This document shows, one piece after another, positions 51,943 to 60,517 of a DNA stretch of 64,000 nt. The translations under genes were made by a program, and so were the position numbers. How positions within the stretch are numbered: the first letter of the stretch is position 1; each line of letters opens with the position of its first letter. The stretch covers positions 1 to 64,000 of the forward strand of contig NZ_BMIC01000003.1 in the NCBI RefSeq assembly GCF_014641635.1, written 5' to 3'. This stretch comes from Aquaticitalea lipolytica (GTDB taxonomy: Bacteria > Bacteroidota > Bacteroidia > Flavobacteriales > Flavobacteriaceae). Below the pieces are notes generated by a model. The model was given only the letters and a program-made list of their open reading frames with translations, made no database searches and was not told the origin of the DNA.

Positions 51943-52023
51943 ATTTGAAGATTCGTTTAAAGTGTTTGTGTAAGGATAGTTGCGTGGTTAAGTTACTAAT
52001 TTAGTAAACAAAAACGAACCCGA

Positions 52024-52044
52024 GGAAAATCCGCAGGATTTTCC
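52024..52044. terminator. Perfect short hairpin GGAAAATCC-GCA-GGATTTTCC
   Basis: A 9-bp perfect stem with a three-base loop between the TIGR01777 gene and the Mrr-like gene. It lacks a T-run, so it may be a weak terminator or part of the boundary of the inserted nuclease cassette. Confidence 0.4.
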
Positions 52045-52075
52045 GAGTACGCACAGACTAGCAATTAGTTATACA

Positions 52076-53021
52076 CGTTGTTGTACTTAGTTATTTTGGT
52101 TAATCTTAAAGCTTGAAATTTCAAGATCAAATTTTGGAAATATTCTAACTCTGCAAGGAAATTCCGTTTGATTGGAAATATCTTTTTTTGAGACTTGGAA
52201 TAAGTTATAATCTAATTCCTTTAAAGAATTTACATCTATAAATACTGATTTTTTACCTTCTGTTATATTATCTAAAATTTGAGTATTTTTTAATTTTGAT
52301 GTTGAAGTTCTATAGTTTTTCACAATTACTTTAGCTAATACCTGAAATTTAAAAAGCTCAAATTTTTCACCATCTTTTGTTTTTGTCATTATTGGGTGTG
52401 ATATTTCATCAAAACTTATTTCTTGAATTCCACCTTTACTGCTTAAATTAAATTCATCCTTTCCCCATTTAGATTTAAATAATTTCAGAAAGTCGAAACC
52501 ATTAATTTCAGAAATCACACTACTATCAATTCTTTCATTATAAATTGGACTATGTCTAATATTAACATCAAAGTCTGTTAGTATTATTTCCTCTAATAAG
52601 ATTGGAAGATCAATTATTGATTCCCAATCATCAGATTCAGTTTGATCTGCAATACAGAGAGTAATTCCAAGTCTTTTTGCTTTTGAAATTACTTTTGTAG
52701 AAAAACCTTTGCGCGAAATAAAGACTCCTTTATTGGCTTTCACATCTTGAAGCTTAGAATGAAAACCATCAAAATCCGAAATAGAAACTCTTCTTTTGTA
52801 ATCTTTACATTCAATTACAGTTATATAATTAAACCCAAAACTAGAACTTGAAACTAAAACATCTATTTGCCGTTTTCCATCAATTCCTTCAAGCATAACA
52901 TTATGCTGAACTTTTTCAAAATTTGGATTTCTTACCAGTTTCTTGAAAATGGATTCTGCAAGTCTTTCAAATTTTATTCCTGGTTTATCTTTCAATTCGT
53001 ATAATTAAGTACAATGCAACG
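52076..53021. mobile_element. Inverted-repeat-framed nuclease cassette
   Basis: CGTTG-TTGTACTTAG (52076-52090) at one edge and TAAGTACAA-TG-CAACG (53006-53021) at the other form an inverted repeat, identical apart from two inserted bases. Between them lies only the Mrr-like gene; the left repeat includes its stop codon. The layout suggests a gene cassette inserted between housekeeping genes, perhaps integron-like (attC-like folded ends) or an IR-bounded unit, but no integrase is associated. Confidence 0.4.
52087..52995 (-). CDS. Mrr-like restriction endonuclease
   Basis: A 302-residue protein. Residues 1-110 hold a PD-(D/E)xK nuclease of the Mrr type: KFERLAESIFKKLVRNPNFE, GKRQIDVLVSSSS with the catalytic Asp, VIECKDYKRRVSISDFDGF with Glu-x-Lys, and KGVFISRKGFS. 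The C-terminal ~190 residues are not recognised and may read DNA modification or a ligand. No methylase is adjacent, which fits type IV (modification-dependent) restriction. The start codon is a TTG; a stop lies just upstream in frame and the next ATG would cut into the nuclease domain. Confidence 0.85.
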   Translation of the reverse strand: MKDKPGIKFERLAESIFKKLVRNPNFEKVQHNVMLEGIDGKRQIDVLVSSSSFGFNYITVIECKDYKRRVSISDFDGFHSKLQDVKANKGVFISRKGFSTKVISKAKRLGITLCIADQTESDDWESIIDLPILLEEIILTDFDVNIRHSPIYNERIDSSVISEINGFDFLKLFKSKWGKDEFNLSSKGGIQEISFDEISHPIMTKTKDGEKFELFKFQVLAKVIVKNYRTSTSKLKNTQILDNITEGKKSVFIDVNSLKELDYNLFQVSKKDISNQTEFPCRVRIFPKFDLEISSFKINQNN

Positions 53022-53049
53022 ATATAGATTGTTTTAATTGTCTATATCG
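53020..53049. repeat. Inverted repeat CGATATAGA-N12-TCTATATCG
   Basis: Perfect 9-bp arms separated by 12 bases, starting inside the right boundary repeat of the nuclease cassette and about 155 bases upstream of grpE. It may be an operator, a terminator remnant or part of the cassette end. Confidence 0.5.
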
Positions 53050-53089
53050 ATAGTTAAACGAAGTTAGCATTTTTAAACTTAAAAATCTA

Positions 53090-53105
53090 TACGTAGTTCT
53101 ACGTA
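53090..53105. promoter_or_regulatory. TACGTAG-TT-CTACGTA palindrome upstream of grpE
   Basis: A perfect palindrome sharing the core TACGTA-KTTC-TACGTA with the site at 29511-29528. It ends 30 bases before the grpE promoter, a position suited to an activator. It is unlike the CIRCE element of HrcA. Confidence 0.5.
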
Positions 53106-53134
53106 ATTTTTACATAAAAAAAAGTTAGTGACAT

Positions 53135-53167
53135 TTTGACATTTTAGTAATAATGGCAGTACTTTTG
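53135..53167 (+). promoter_or_regulatory. grpE promoter
   Basis: TTTG at 53135-53138, a 21-bp spacer and TACTTTTG at 53160-53167, 36 bases before the grpE start. Confidence 0.55.
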
Positions 53168-53203
53168 CAAACTCACATCAGAGATACAAATGTGTTTTAA
53201 ACT

Positions 53204-53740
53204 ATGAGCAAAAAAGAGAACAAAGAAAAAGCAAACGATAGCCAGGTTAATGAAGAGGTAAACAACGCTACACAAGTAGAAGAACTTAGTGTTGAAGACC
53301 AGTTAAAAGAAGACCTTGCCAAAGAAAAAGACAAGTTTATGAGGTTGTTTGCTGAGTTTGAAAACTATAAAAAACGAACAAGCAAAGAGCGTATTGAGTT
53401 ATTTAAAACAGCTAGCGAAGATTTAATGAAATCTATTCTGCCAGTTTTAGACGATTTTGAACGTGCACTGACACATATTGAAGACGATAAAGAAGCTGAA
53501 GATTTACGTAAAGGCGTATTGCTTATTTATCAAAAGCTCCTATCTACGTTAGAGCAAAAAGGATTAACTAAAGTTGAGGTAAAAGCTGGTGATGCGTTTA
53601 ATGCAGACGAGCACGAAGCTATTACCCAAATTGCTGCACCAACCGACGACCTAAAAGGTAAAATTGTTGATGTGGTTGAAAAAGGTTATAAATTAGGCGA
53701 TAAAGTAATTCGTTTCCCTAAAGTGGTTACAGGATTTTAA
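53204..53740 (+). CDS. grpE: GrpE nucleotide exchange factor
   Basis: A 178-residue DnaK co-chaperone. An acidic N-terminal stretch is followed by the long dimerising helix (DKFMRLFAEFENYKKRTSKE) and the beta-wing domain ending DKVIRFPKVVTGF. It releases ADP from DnaK. It is followed by dnaJ after 139 bases; dnaK is not in this window. Confidence 0.95.
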   Translation: MSKKENKEKANDSQVNEEVNNATQVEELSVEDQLKEDLAKEKDKFMRLFAEFENYKKRTSKERIELFKTASEDLMKSILPVLDDFERALTHIEDDKEAEDLRKGVLLIYQKLLSTLEQKGLTKVEVKAGDAFNADEHEAITQIAAPTDDLKGKIVDVVEKGYKLGDKVIRFPKVVTGF

Positions 53741-53879
53741 ATAGTTATTATTAAGATTACCGAACTATCGGAAACGAAAAATATATTTTAATGAAACATT
53801 TGTAATTCTTATTATATCAATTATAAAAATGATTAAAAGATGTTACATGTGACCATTAAAAAACAATATAAATAAGCAC

Positions 53880-55007
53880 ATGAAAGAAGATTTTTACGAC
53901 ATACTAGGAGTTTCAAAAAGCGCAACACCAGATGAAATAAAAAAGGCTTACAGAAAAAAAGCTTTAAAATATCATCCAGATAAAAACCCTGATGATAAGT
54001 CTGCTGAAGAAAAGTTTAAAAAAGCAGCCGAAGCTTATGAGGTGTTAAGCGATCCAGATAAAAAGGCACGTTACGACCAGTTTGGTCACCAAGCATTTGA
54101 AGGTGCTGGTGGTTTTGGTGGTGGTGGCGGAATGAATATGGATGACATATTCAGCCAGTTTGGTGATATTTTTGGTGGTGCCTTTGGTGGAGGAGGTGGT
54201 TTCTCTGGTTTTGGTGGCGGCTTTGGTGGAGGTCAGCGTCGTGTTAAAGGAAGCAATTTACGTATTAGAGTAACTTTAAATCTTGAAGATATTGCAAATG
54301 GTGTTGAGAAAAAACTAAAAGTAAAACGTAAAGTACAAGCTCCAGGCACTACTTACAAAACTTGTAGCACGTGTAATGGTCATGGTCAGGTTACCAGAGT
54401 TACAAATACAATTTTAGGACGTATGCAAACGTCATCAGCTTGCCCAACTTGTGGAGGTGCTGGACAAATGATAGATAAAAAACCATCTGATGCAGATGCT
54501 CAAGGACTAAAAGTTGTTGAAGAAACAGTATCTGTAAAAATACCAGCAGGTGTTGTTGATGGTATGCAACTAAAAGTAACAGGAAAAGGTAACGATGCGC
54601 CAGGAAATGGTATAGCAGGTGATTTGCTTGTGGTTATTGAAGAAGAAGAGCACCCAACACTAAAACGTGAAGGTGATAATTTACATTACGATTTGTATGT
54701 AAGTTTACCAGATGCAGTTTTAGGAACATCTACTGAAATTGATACAGTTACAGGAAAAGTAAGAATTAAGATAGAACAAGGTGTTCAGTCTGGTAAAATA
54801 TTACGTTTACGAGGCAAAGGTATACCAAGTATTAATGGATATGGTGGAGGAGACTTGCTTGTTCATGTTAATGTTTGGACACCAAAAACACTTAGTAAAG
54901 AGCAAAAAGAATTTTTTGAAAGCATGAAAAACGATGAGCATTTTCAGCCAAAACCTGAAAGTAGCGACAAGTCATTTTTTGAAAAAGTGAAAGATATGTT
55001 TTCTTAA
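53880..55007 (+). CDS. dnaJ: DnaJ chaperone with reduced zinc centre
   Basis: A 375-residue type I J-protein. The J domain contains [10 protein letters not shown] (HPD that stimulates DnaK); a long Gly/Phe region follows (residues ~72-120). The Cys-rich domain has only two CxxCxGxG-type motifs (CSTCNGHG and CPTCGGAG) instead of four, a form I recall as usual in Flavobacteriia. The C-terminal substrate-binding domains are complete ([20 protein letters not shown]). Ends at a terminator. Confidence 0.95.
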   Translation: MKEDFYDILGVSKSATPDEIKKAYRKKALKYHPDKNPDDKSAEEKFKKAAEAYEVLSDPDKKARYDQFGHQAFEGAGGFGGGGGMNMDDIFSQFGDIFGGAFGGGGGFSGFGGGFGGGQRRVKGSNLRIRVTLNLEDIANGVEKKLKVKRKVQAPGTTYKTCSTCNGHGQVTRVTNTILGRMQTSSACPTCGGAGQMIDKKPSDADAQGLKVVEETVSVKIPAGVVDGMQLKVTGKGNDAPGNGIAGDLLVVIEEEEHPTLKREGDNLHYDLYVSLPDAVLGTSTEIDTVTGKVRIKIEQGVQSGKILRLRGKGIPSINGYGGGDLLVHVNVWTPKTLSKEQKEFFESMKNDEHFQPKPESSDKSFFEKVKDMFS

Positions 55008-55093
55008 TCAAGTGTTAATTTGATAAAAAACACTATATTTGAATTATCACTAATTAACTTTAGTGGTATTTTTCTTTTTCATAGCAATTTTTT

Positions 55094-55130
55094 CCCATCC
55101 TTAATTTATTTAAGGGTGGGTTTTGTTTTT
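55094..55130 (+). terminator. Terminator of dnaJ
   Basis: CCCATCCTTAA (55094-55104) pairs with TTAAGGGTGGG (55110-55120; one G-U), followed by TTTTGTTTTT. Two weaker hairpins (AGTGTT/AACACT at 55011-55034 and CACTAA/TTAGTG near 55050) lie between it and the dnaJ stop. Confidence 0.8.
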
Positions 55131-55244
55131 TATGCTATTTCTGGTGCTTTTTAGGTAAATTAATGAGCTTATAAGTTTACCTTAACTGTAACATTTAATA
55201 TATTTACAACACAAATATTTTGTAACCCTCACAAACACTAATTT

Positions 55245-56177
55245 ATGAATGATTTATTAGTCGCTAACTCCGTTTCTAAAAGTTTTGGAGATTTTAAAGC
55301 ACTAAACAATGTATCCATTTCTGTTCCTAAAGGCAGTATTTTTGGATTACTTGGTCCTAATGGAGCAGGAAAAACTACACTAATTAGAATTATCAATCAA
55401 ATTACAATGCCAGACGAAGGTAAAGTGTTACTTGATGGTTCACCATTAAAACCTTCGCATATATCTGATATTGGATATTTACCAGAAGAGCGTGGTTTGT
55501 ATAAATCGATGAAAGTTGGTGAGCAAGCATTATACTTAGCACAATTAAAAGGTTTATCTAAACAAGAAGCTAAAGAACGCTTAAAATATTGGTTTGATAA
55601 ACTCGATATTGGTGATTGGTGGAACAAAAAAATACAAGAGCTAAGTAAAGGTCAGGCGCAAAAAATACAATTTATTGTTACTGTGTTACACAGACCAAAA
55701 CTATTAATATTTGATGAGCCTTTTTCTGGTTTCGACCCTATAAACGCTTCACTTATTAAAGACGAAATATTACAGTTACGCGATGAAGGCGCAACGGTTA
55801 TTTTTTCTACACATCGTATGGAATCTGTTGAAGAGTTATGCGACCATATTGCGTTAATACATAAATCTAACAAAGTTTTAGATGGTAAGCTAACAGATAT
55901 TAAGCGTCAGTATAAAACCAATACGTTTGAAGTTGGTATGCAACCACAAAGAGAAAATGCACAAGCCATTTTAAAAGCAATAAGTGAAAAATTTGAAGTA
56001 AAACCTGCAACGTTTAAAAACTTAAACGACGATCTTAAATTAAACATTAAGCTTGCAGCTAATGAAACATCAAACGATTTGCTGTCTTTTTTAACTTCAA
56101 AAGCCGAAGTGCATCACTTTGTTGAAGTTATACCAAGTGCTAACGATATATTTATTCAAACTGTAAAAAATAACTAA
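55245..56177 (+). CDS. ABC transporter ATPase, NatA-like
   Basis: A 310-residue ATPase: Walker A GPNGAGKTT near residue 38, signature LSKGQAQKIQ near 134, Walker B LLIFDEPFSGFD near 154, followed by a C-terminal extension typical of ABC-2 exporters (DUF4162-like). It starts an operon with the permease one base downstream. Likely an Na-efflux or drug/peptide exporter; the substrate cannot be read. Confidence 0.93.
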   Translation: MNDLLVANSVSKSFGDFKALNNVSISVPKGSIFGLLGPNGAGKTTLIRIINQITMPDEGKVLLDGSPLKPSHISDIGYLPEERGLYKSMKVGEQALYLAQLKGLSKQEAKERLKYWFDKLDIGDWWNKKIQELSKGQAQKIQFIVTVLHRPKLLIFDEPFSGFDPINASLIKDEILQLRDEGATVIFSTHRMESVEELCDHIALIHKSNKVLDGKLTDIKRQYKTNTFEVGMQPQRENAQAILKAISEKFEVKPATFKNLNDDLKLNIKLAANETSNDLLSFLTSKAEVHHFVEVIPSANDIFIQTVKNN

Positions 56178-56178
56178 C

Positions 56179-57492
56179 ATGAACCATTTACCACTTATCA
56201 TAAAAAGAGAATATCTTACAAAAGTGAAGAATAAGTCGTTCATTGTAATGACGTTTTTGAGTCCGATGATTATGATTGCGCTTATTGCAGTTGTTGCATA
56301 TTTGTCGCAAATAAACAATAATAAAGCGCGTACAATTTCAATTTTAGACGAAACAGGATTGGTTAGTGATGTGTTTAAAAACACTGAGAATACAACCTAT
56401 TCTATATTAAGTAATATATCACTTGACGAAGCCAAAAAACAAGTAAAAGTTAAAGAAGAATACGGATTGCTTTATATTGGAAAAAGTAGTGATACAGCAC
56501 AAATAACAAACGCAATTAAGTTTTATTCTGAAGACTCACCTTCGTTAACTATTATATCGAGTTTAGAAAACAAACTAGAAAAAAAGCTATCAGATTTAAA
56601 ACTGCAACAAGATGGTGTAGATATTGAGAAAATAGCTGCCTCTAAAACCAGAATTGATATTGCTCAAGAGAGTTTTACAGGAGAAAAAACATCAAAAGTA
56701 GATAACATATTAAAACTTGCCTTTGGTGGAGCAGCAGGATATCTATTATTTATGTTTATCATAATTTATGGTAACATGATTATGCGTAGTGTTATTGAAG
56801 AGAAAACAAGCCGAATTATAGAGGTAATTATTTCGTCAGTAAAACCAATACAGTTAATGATGGGAAAAATTATTGGAACCTCATTAGCAGGAATTACACA
56901 GTTTGTTATCTGGATGATTTTAGGAGGTATTATGGTTTTTGTGCTATCTGCAATTTTTGGAATTGATATGGCTCAAATGCAAACACCACAACAAGAAATG
57001 ATGCAACAGGCAATGCAATCTCCTGAATTACAAAACGAGATGCAAAATGTTATGGTAGCCTTTTTCAAGTTACCAATTTTAAACCTTGTTATAGCGTTTA
57101 TGTTTTTCTTTATTGGTGGCTATTTATTGTATAGTTCACTATATGCAGCTATTGGAGCAGCAGTAGATAACGAGACAGATACACAACAATTTATGTTGCC
57201 AATTTTAATGCCTTTAATTTTAGCCGTTTATGTTGGTGTGTTTACAGTAATTGAAGATCCTCATGGTACTATTTCTACCATATTTTCATTTATACCATTT
57301 ACCTCTCCAGTGGTAATGCTCATGCGAATTCCGTTTGGAGTTCCTATATGGCAACAAGTAGTGTCATTATTGTTATTAATAGGTACCTTTATGTTTGCTG
57401 TTTGGTTTGCAGCAAAAATTTATAGAGTAGGTATTTTAATGTATGGCAAAAAACCAAGTTATAAAGAATTGTATAAGTGGTTAAAATATTAA
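56179..57492 (+). CDS. ABC-2 permease, NatB-like
   Basis: A 437-residue membrane protein. One N-terminal helix (NKSFIVMTFLSPMIMIALIA), a ~150-residue extracytoplasmic domain, then five or six helices, including GNMIMRSVIEEKTSRIIEVI before the core: the ABC-2 family signature. A Met/Gln-rich loop (MAQMQTPQQEMMQQAMQSPE) lies between helices. Works with the ATPase encoded one base upstream. Confidence 0.92.
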   Translation: MNHLPLIIKREYLTKVKNKSFIVMTFLSPMIMIALIAVVAYLSQINNNKARTISILDETGLVSDVFKNTENTTYSILSNISLDEAKKQVKVKEEYGLLYIGKSSDTAQITNAIKFYSEDSPSLTIISSLENKLEKKLSDLKLQQDGVDIEKIAASKTRIDIAQESFTGEKTSKVDNILKLAFGGAAGYLLFMFIIIYGNMIMRSVIEEKTSRIIEVIISSVKPIQLMMGKIIGTSLAGITQFVIWMILGGIMVFVLSAIFGIDMAQMQTPQQEMMQQAMQSPELQNEMQNVMVAFFKLPILNLVIAFMFFFIGGYLLYSSLYAAIGAAVDNETDTQQFMLPILMPLILAVYVGVFTVIEDPHGTISTIFSFIPFTSPVVMLMRIPFGVPIWQQVVSLLLLIGTFMFAVWFAAKIYRVGILMYGKKPSYKELYKWLKY

Positions 57493-57501
57493 AAATAAAA
57501 G

Positions 57502-58389
57502 ATGAAAGAGTTAAATGATTTTTTAAACTTATCCTTCCAATTCTCTGAAGATGTAGTTATAAGTGTTAAAGATGGATTAATATTAGCTGCAGTACTTATT
57601 ATAGCTTCAGTATTTCTAACTGTTTTAAGAAAGCTTATTAGTAGAAATTTGCCTTATGACGATAAGAAGAAGTTTAAAGTTGTATTTGGCTATGCTCGCT
57701 GGATGTTATATGTAATTATATTTTTAATTACAATTCATTCATTAGGGATTGATGTTACAGGTGTTTTTGCAGCATCAGCAGCACTTTTAATAGGTATTGG
57801 ACTTGCATTACAAACCTTGTTTCAAGATATTATTTCGGGTGTATTTATTTTGGTAGACCAATCAGTACATGTTGGTGACATAATAGAGCTTGATGGTAAA
57901 GTTGGTCGTGTTGATGAAATTAAACTACGTACCACAAGAGCAACTACTGCAGATAATAAAGTATTAATAATTCCTAATCATTTATATCTTACAAATAGTT
58001 TATATAACTGGACACAAAACGGAACAACAACACGTGAAACTGTAGATGTTGGTGTCGCTTATGGTAGTGATGTGCAATTAGTAAAACGATTATTATTACA
58101 AGCTGCAAAATCTCAACAAGATGTACTAAAAGAGCCAGAACCTACTGTTTTATTTACAGATTTTGGCGATAGTGCACTTAACTTTAGAGTTGCATTTACT
58201 ATAAATGATAGTTTTAATGCTAGGTTTCCTAAAAGTGATATTCGTTTTGAAATAGATAAATTGTTTAGAGAAAATAAAGTAAGTATACCATTTCCACAGA
58301 GGGATATACATATTATTCAAAAATCGGAGGAAAGTGTTAAGCTTAAAGTAGAAAAGACAGAACCACCTGTAAACCTAGGTGAAGACTAA
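57502..58389 (+). CDS. Small-conductance mechanosensitive channel (MscS family)
   Basis: A 295-residue MscS channel. Three helices, the last pore-lining (FAASAALLIGIGLALQTLFQ), then the beta domain with HVGDIIELDGKVGRVDEIKL and TADNKVLIIPNHLY, and a mixed alpha-beta C terminus ending in a charged tail. It relieves osmotic pressure. It follows the ABC permease by nine bases, so is probably in the same operon; the sigma-54-type regulator starts 70 bases later. Confidence 0.92.
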   Translation: MKELNDFLNLSFQFSEDVVISVKDGLILAAVLIIASVFLTVLRKLISRNLPYDDKKKFKVVFGYARWMLYVIIFLITIHSLGIDVTGVFAASAALLIGIGLALQTLFQDIISGVFILVDQSVHVGDIIELDGKVGRVDEIKLRTTRATTADNKVLIIPNHLYLTNSLYNWTQNGTTTRETVDVGVAYGSDVQLVKRLLLQAAKSQQDVLKEPEPTVLFTDFGDSALNFRVAFTINDSFNARFPKSDIRFEIDKLFRENKVSIPFPQRDIHIIQKSEESVKLKVEKTEPPVNLGED

Positions 58390-58459
58390 AAAATAAATCG
58401 TGGTACGAAAATTGAATTGTAAACCATAAAGAGAAAAGTAGTAAACTTAAAACCAAGAA

Positions 58460-59623
58460 ATGTCAAAAATATTAGTAATTGAAGACGAGGCAACAATTAG
58501 ACGTGTGTTGATAAAAATTCTAACAGAAGAGAATGATGCCTATCAGGTTGATGAAGCAGAAGATGGTCTTGCAGGAATTGAAAAAATTAAAAAAGAAGAT
58601 TACGATTTAGTATTGTGTGATATAAAAATGCCAAAAATGGATGGTGTTGAAGTGTTAGAAGCAGTAAAAAAGCTAAAGCCAGAAACACCAATGGTAATGA
58701 TTTCAGGACATGGCGATTTAGATACTGCAGTAAATACTATGCGTCTTGGAGCCTTCGATTACATTTCTAAGCCACCAGATTTAAATAGATTATTAAATAC
58801 AGTTCGTATTGCATTAGACCGAAAAGAGCTTGTTGTTGAAAACAAAATGCTTAAAAAGAAGGTTAGTAAAAACTACGAAATGATTGGTGAAAGCAAAGCT
58901 ATTGCCAAAATAAAAGACATGATTGAAAAAGTGGCTGCCACAGATGCTCGTGTTCTTATCACTGGTCCAAACGGAACAGGTAAAGAGCTTGTCGCACATT
59001 GGCTACACCAAAAAAGCGAAAGAGCAAATGGCGCTTTAATTGAAGTTAATTGTGCAGCAATACCATCAGAATTAATAGAAAGCGAACTTTTTGGTCACGT
59101 AAAAGGTGCATTTACAAGTGCTGTAAAAGACAGAGCTGGAAAGTTTGAAGCTGCCAATGGAGGTACCATTTTTTTAGATGAAATTGGAGATATGAGTCTT
59201 TCTGCGCAAGCTAAAGTACTTAGAGCATTACAAGAAAGTAGAATACAACGTGTAGGTAGTGATAAAGACATAAAAGTAGATGTAAGAGTTGTTGCTGCAA
59301 CCAATAAAGATCTTAAAAAAGAAATTGAAGAAGGACGTTTTAGAGAAGATTTGTACCATCGTTTAGCAGTAATATTGGTACAAGTTCCACCTTTAAATGA
59401 TAGACGAGAAGACATCCCTTTATTAGTAGACTATTTTGCTGGTAAAATTTCAGAAGAGCAAGGTACTGCTGTAAAATCATTCTCTCCAAAAGCTATAAAA
59501 TTATTACAAGAGTACGATTGGACAGGTAACATTAGAGAACTTCGTAATGTTGTTGAACGACTAATTATTCTAGGAGAAAAAGAGGTTAGTGAAAACGACG
59601 TGAAGCTCTTTGCTTCTAAATAA
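58460..59623 (+). CDS. NtrC-type response regulator lacking a DNA-binding domain
   Basis: A 387-residue protein. Residues 1-120 form a receiver domain with phosphoacceptor Asp54 (VLCDIKMPKMDG) and SGHGDLDTAV. Residues ~140-375 are a sigma-54-interacting AAA+ domain: Walker A GPNGTGKE near 168, loop 1 KGAFTSA near 214 instead of GAFTGA, Walker B GGTIFLDEIGDM, and the R-finger region FREDLYHRLAV. The protein stops at LFASK where others continue into a Fis-type helix-turn-helix. It could activate sigma-54 RNA polymerase from solution, like the HTH-less members known elsewhere. The partner kinase is not in the window. Confidence 0.92.
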   Translation: MSKILVIEDEATIRRVLIKILTEENDAYQVDEAEDGLAGIEKIKKEDYDLVLCDIKMPKMDGVEVLEAVKKLKPETPMVMISGHGDLDTAVNTMRLGAFDYISKPPDLNRLLNTVRIALDRKELVVENKMLKKKVSKNYEMIGESKAIAKIKDMIEKVAATDARVLITGPNGTGKELVAHWLHQKSERANGALIEVNCAAIPSELIESELFGHVKGAFTSAVKDRAGKFEAANGGTIFLDEIGDMSLSAQAKVLRALQESRIQRVGSDKDIKVDVRVVAATNKDLKKEIEEGRFREDLYHRLAVILVQVPPLNDRREDIPLLVDYFAGKISEEQGTAVKSFSPKAIKLLQEYDWTGNIRELRNVVERLIILGEKEVSENDVKLFASK

Positions 59624-59624
59624 T

Positions 59625-59655
59625 AAAAAAAGCAGCTATTAAAGCTGCTTTTTTT
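59625..59655. terminator. Bidirectional terminator
   Basis: AAAAAAAGCAGCT (59625-59637) pairs with AGCTGCTTTTTTT (59643-59655). It serves the regulator and the convergent gene at 59666. Confidence 0.9.
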
Positions 59656-59665
59656 ATTCTACATC

Positions 59666-60391
59666 TTAATTACACTCTTTTAATTTAACTAAGTAATTAG
59701 ATGTTATGTTGCTTAATTGATTGACGTAATATTTGCGTATTTCTTCCAGACTTTTAGCATTTAAATTATTCTTATTTTCGCTAGGACTGGTTATTTGAGT
59801 ATCACATTTACAAGTCAATAAAATAGAGTTAAAAGAGTTAATATTTTTAGCCATAGCAGTTTCAGCTTCAATAATAAATTGCTCCTTTTTTAAAGCAATT
59901 TCTTTTTGCTCTTTTTCAGCCATTCTAGTTTCAATTTCTTGTTGTTTTAATAGCAATTCTTCTTGTTGCTGTTTTAATTTCATTTTCTCAAATTCTAATT
60001 GAGAGAGTTGATTTTCTTCTTTTGATAAAGTAGTACATTTATCTAGTTGGTCTGTTATTTTTTTAGCTAAGTCTCTTGCTTTCACAACATAAAACTGACT
60101 ATCTTCAAAAGAATCGACATTTGGAACTTTAGATAAAAAAGCCATAGCCTCAAAAGTGTAATCAGTGATATTATCACAATTACAAGAATCAACAGATTGT
60201 TTTACGAGTTTAAAAGACTCAAAAGCTTTGTTAGAATAAAACTTTAGATGTGTAATATTGTTTGCTTCATAAGCGGTTTTTGCATTATTGTAAGCATACA
60301 AAATATGTGCTTGTACTTTAGCACAATCAGATTGTGAAAAGGACCAATTATAAGCACAAAAAAGGAATAGAAAAAGGTAGATTTTTTTCAT
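59666..60391 (-). CDS. Exported coiled-coil protein
   Basis: About 241 residues from MKKIYLFLFLFCAYNWSFSQ, a signal peptide. The mature part begins with a helical, TPR-like region (SDCAKVQAHILYAYNNAKTA) with several Cys (SCNCDN), followed by a Gln/Glu/Lys-rich coiled coil of about 60 residues (MKLKQQQEELLLKQQEIETR) and a final helical domain with CKCD. It is a periplasmic or surface protein of unknown function. An ATG six codons earlier (60409) is less consistent with the signal peptide. Confidence 0.72.
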   Translation of the reverse strand: MKKIYLFLFLFCAYNWSFSQSDCAKVQAHILYAYNNAKTAYEANNITHLKFYSNKAFESFKLVKQSVDSCNCDNITDYTFEAMAFLSKVPNVDSFEDSQFYVVKARDLAKKITDQLDKCTTLSKEENQLSQLEFEKMKLKQQQEELLLKQQEIETRMAEKEQKEIALKKEQFIIEAETAMAKNINSFNSILLTCKCDTQITSPSENKNNLNAKSLEEIRKYYVNQLSNITSNYLVKLKECN

Positions 60392-60517
60392 AGTATTTGG
60401 GTTTAACATTAAGTAGGTAAGAATAAAAATAGCAAAAAAATTGAGACTAAGTTCATTTTTCGCCAGAAGTTAATGTTTTAGTATATTTAGAAATAATTTA
60501 TGACTAACAGATTTTCG

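Noticed and set aside
53041-53203. CIRCE element for HrcA upstream of grpE
   Set aside because: The TTAGCACTC-N9-GAGTGCTAA pattern is absent; a different palindrome is present.
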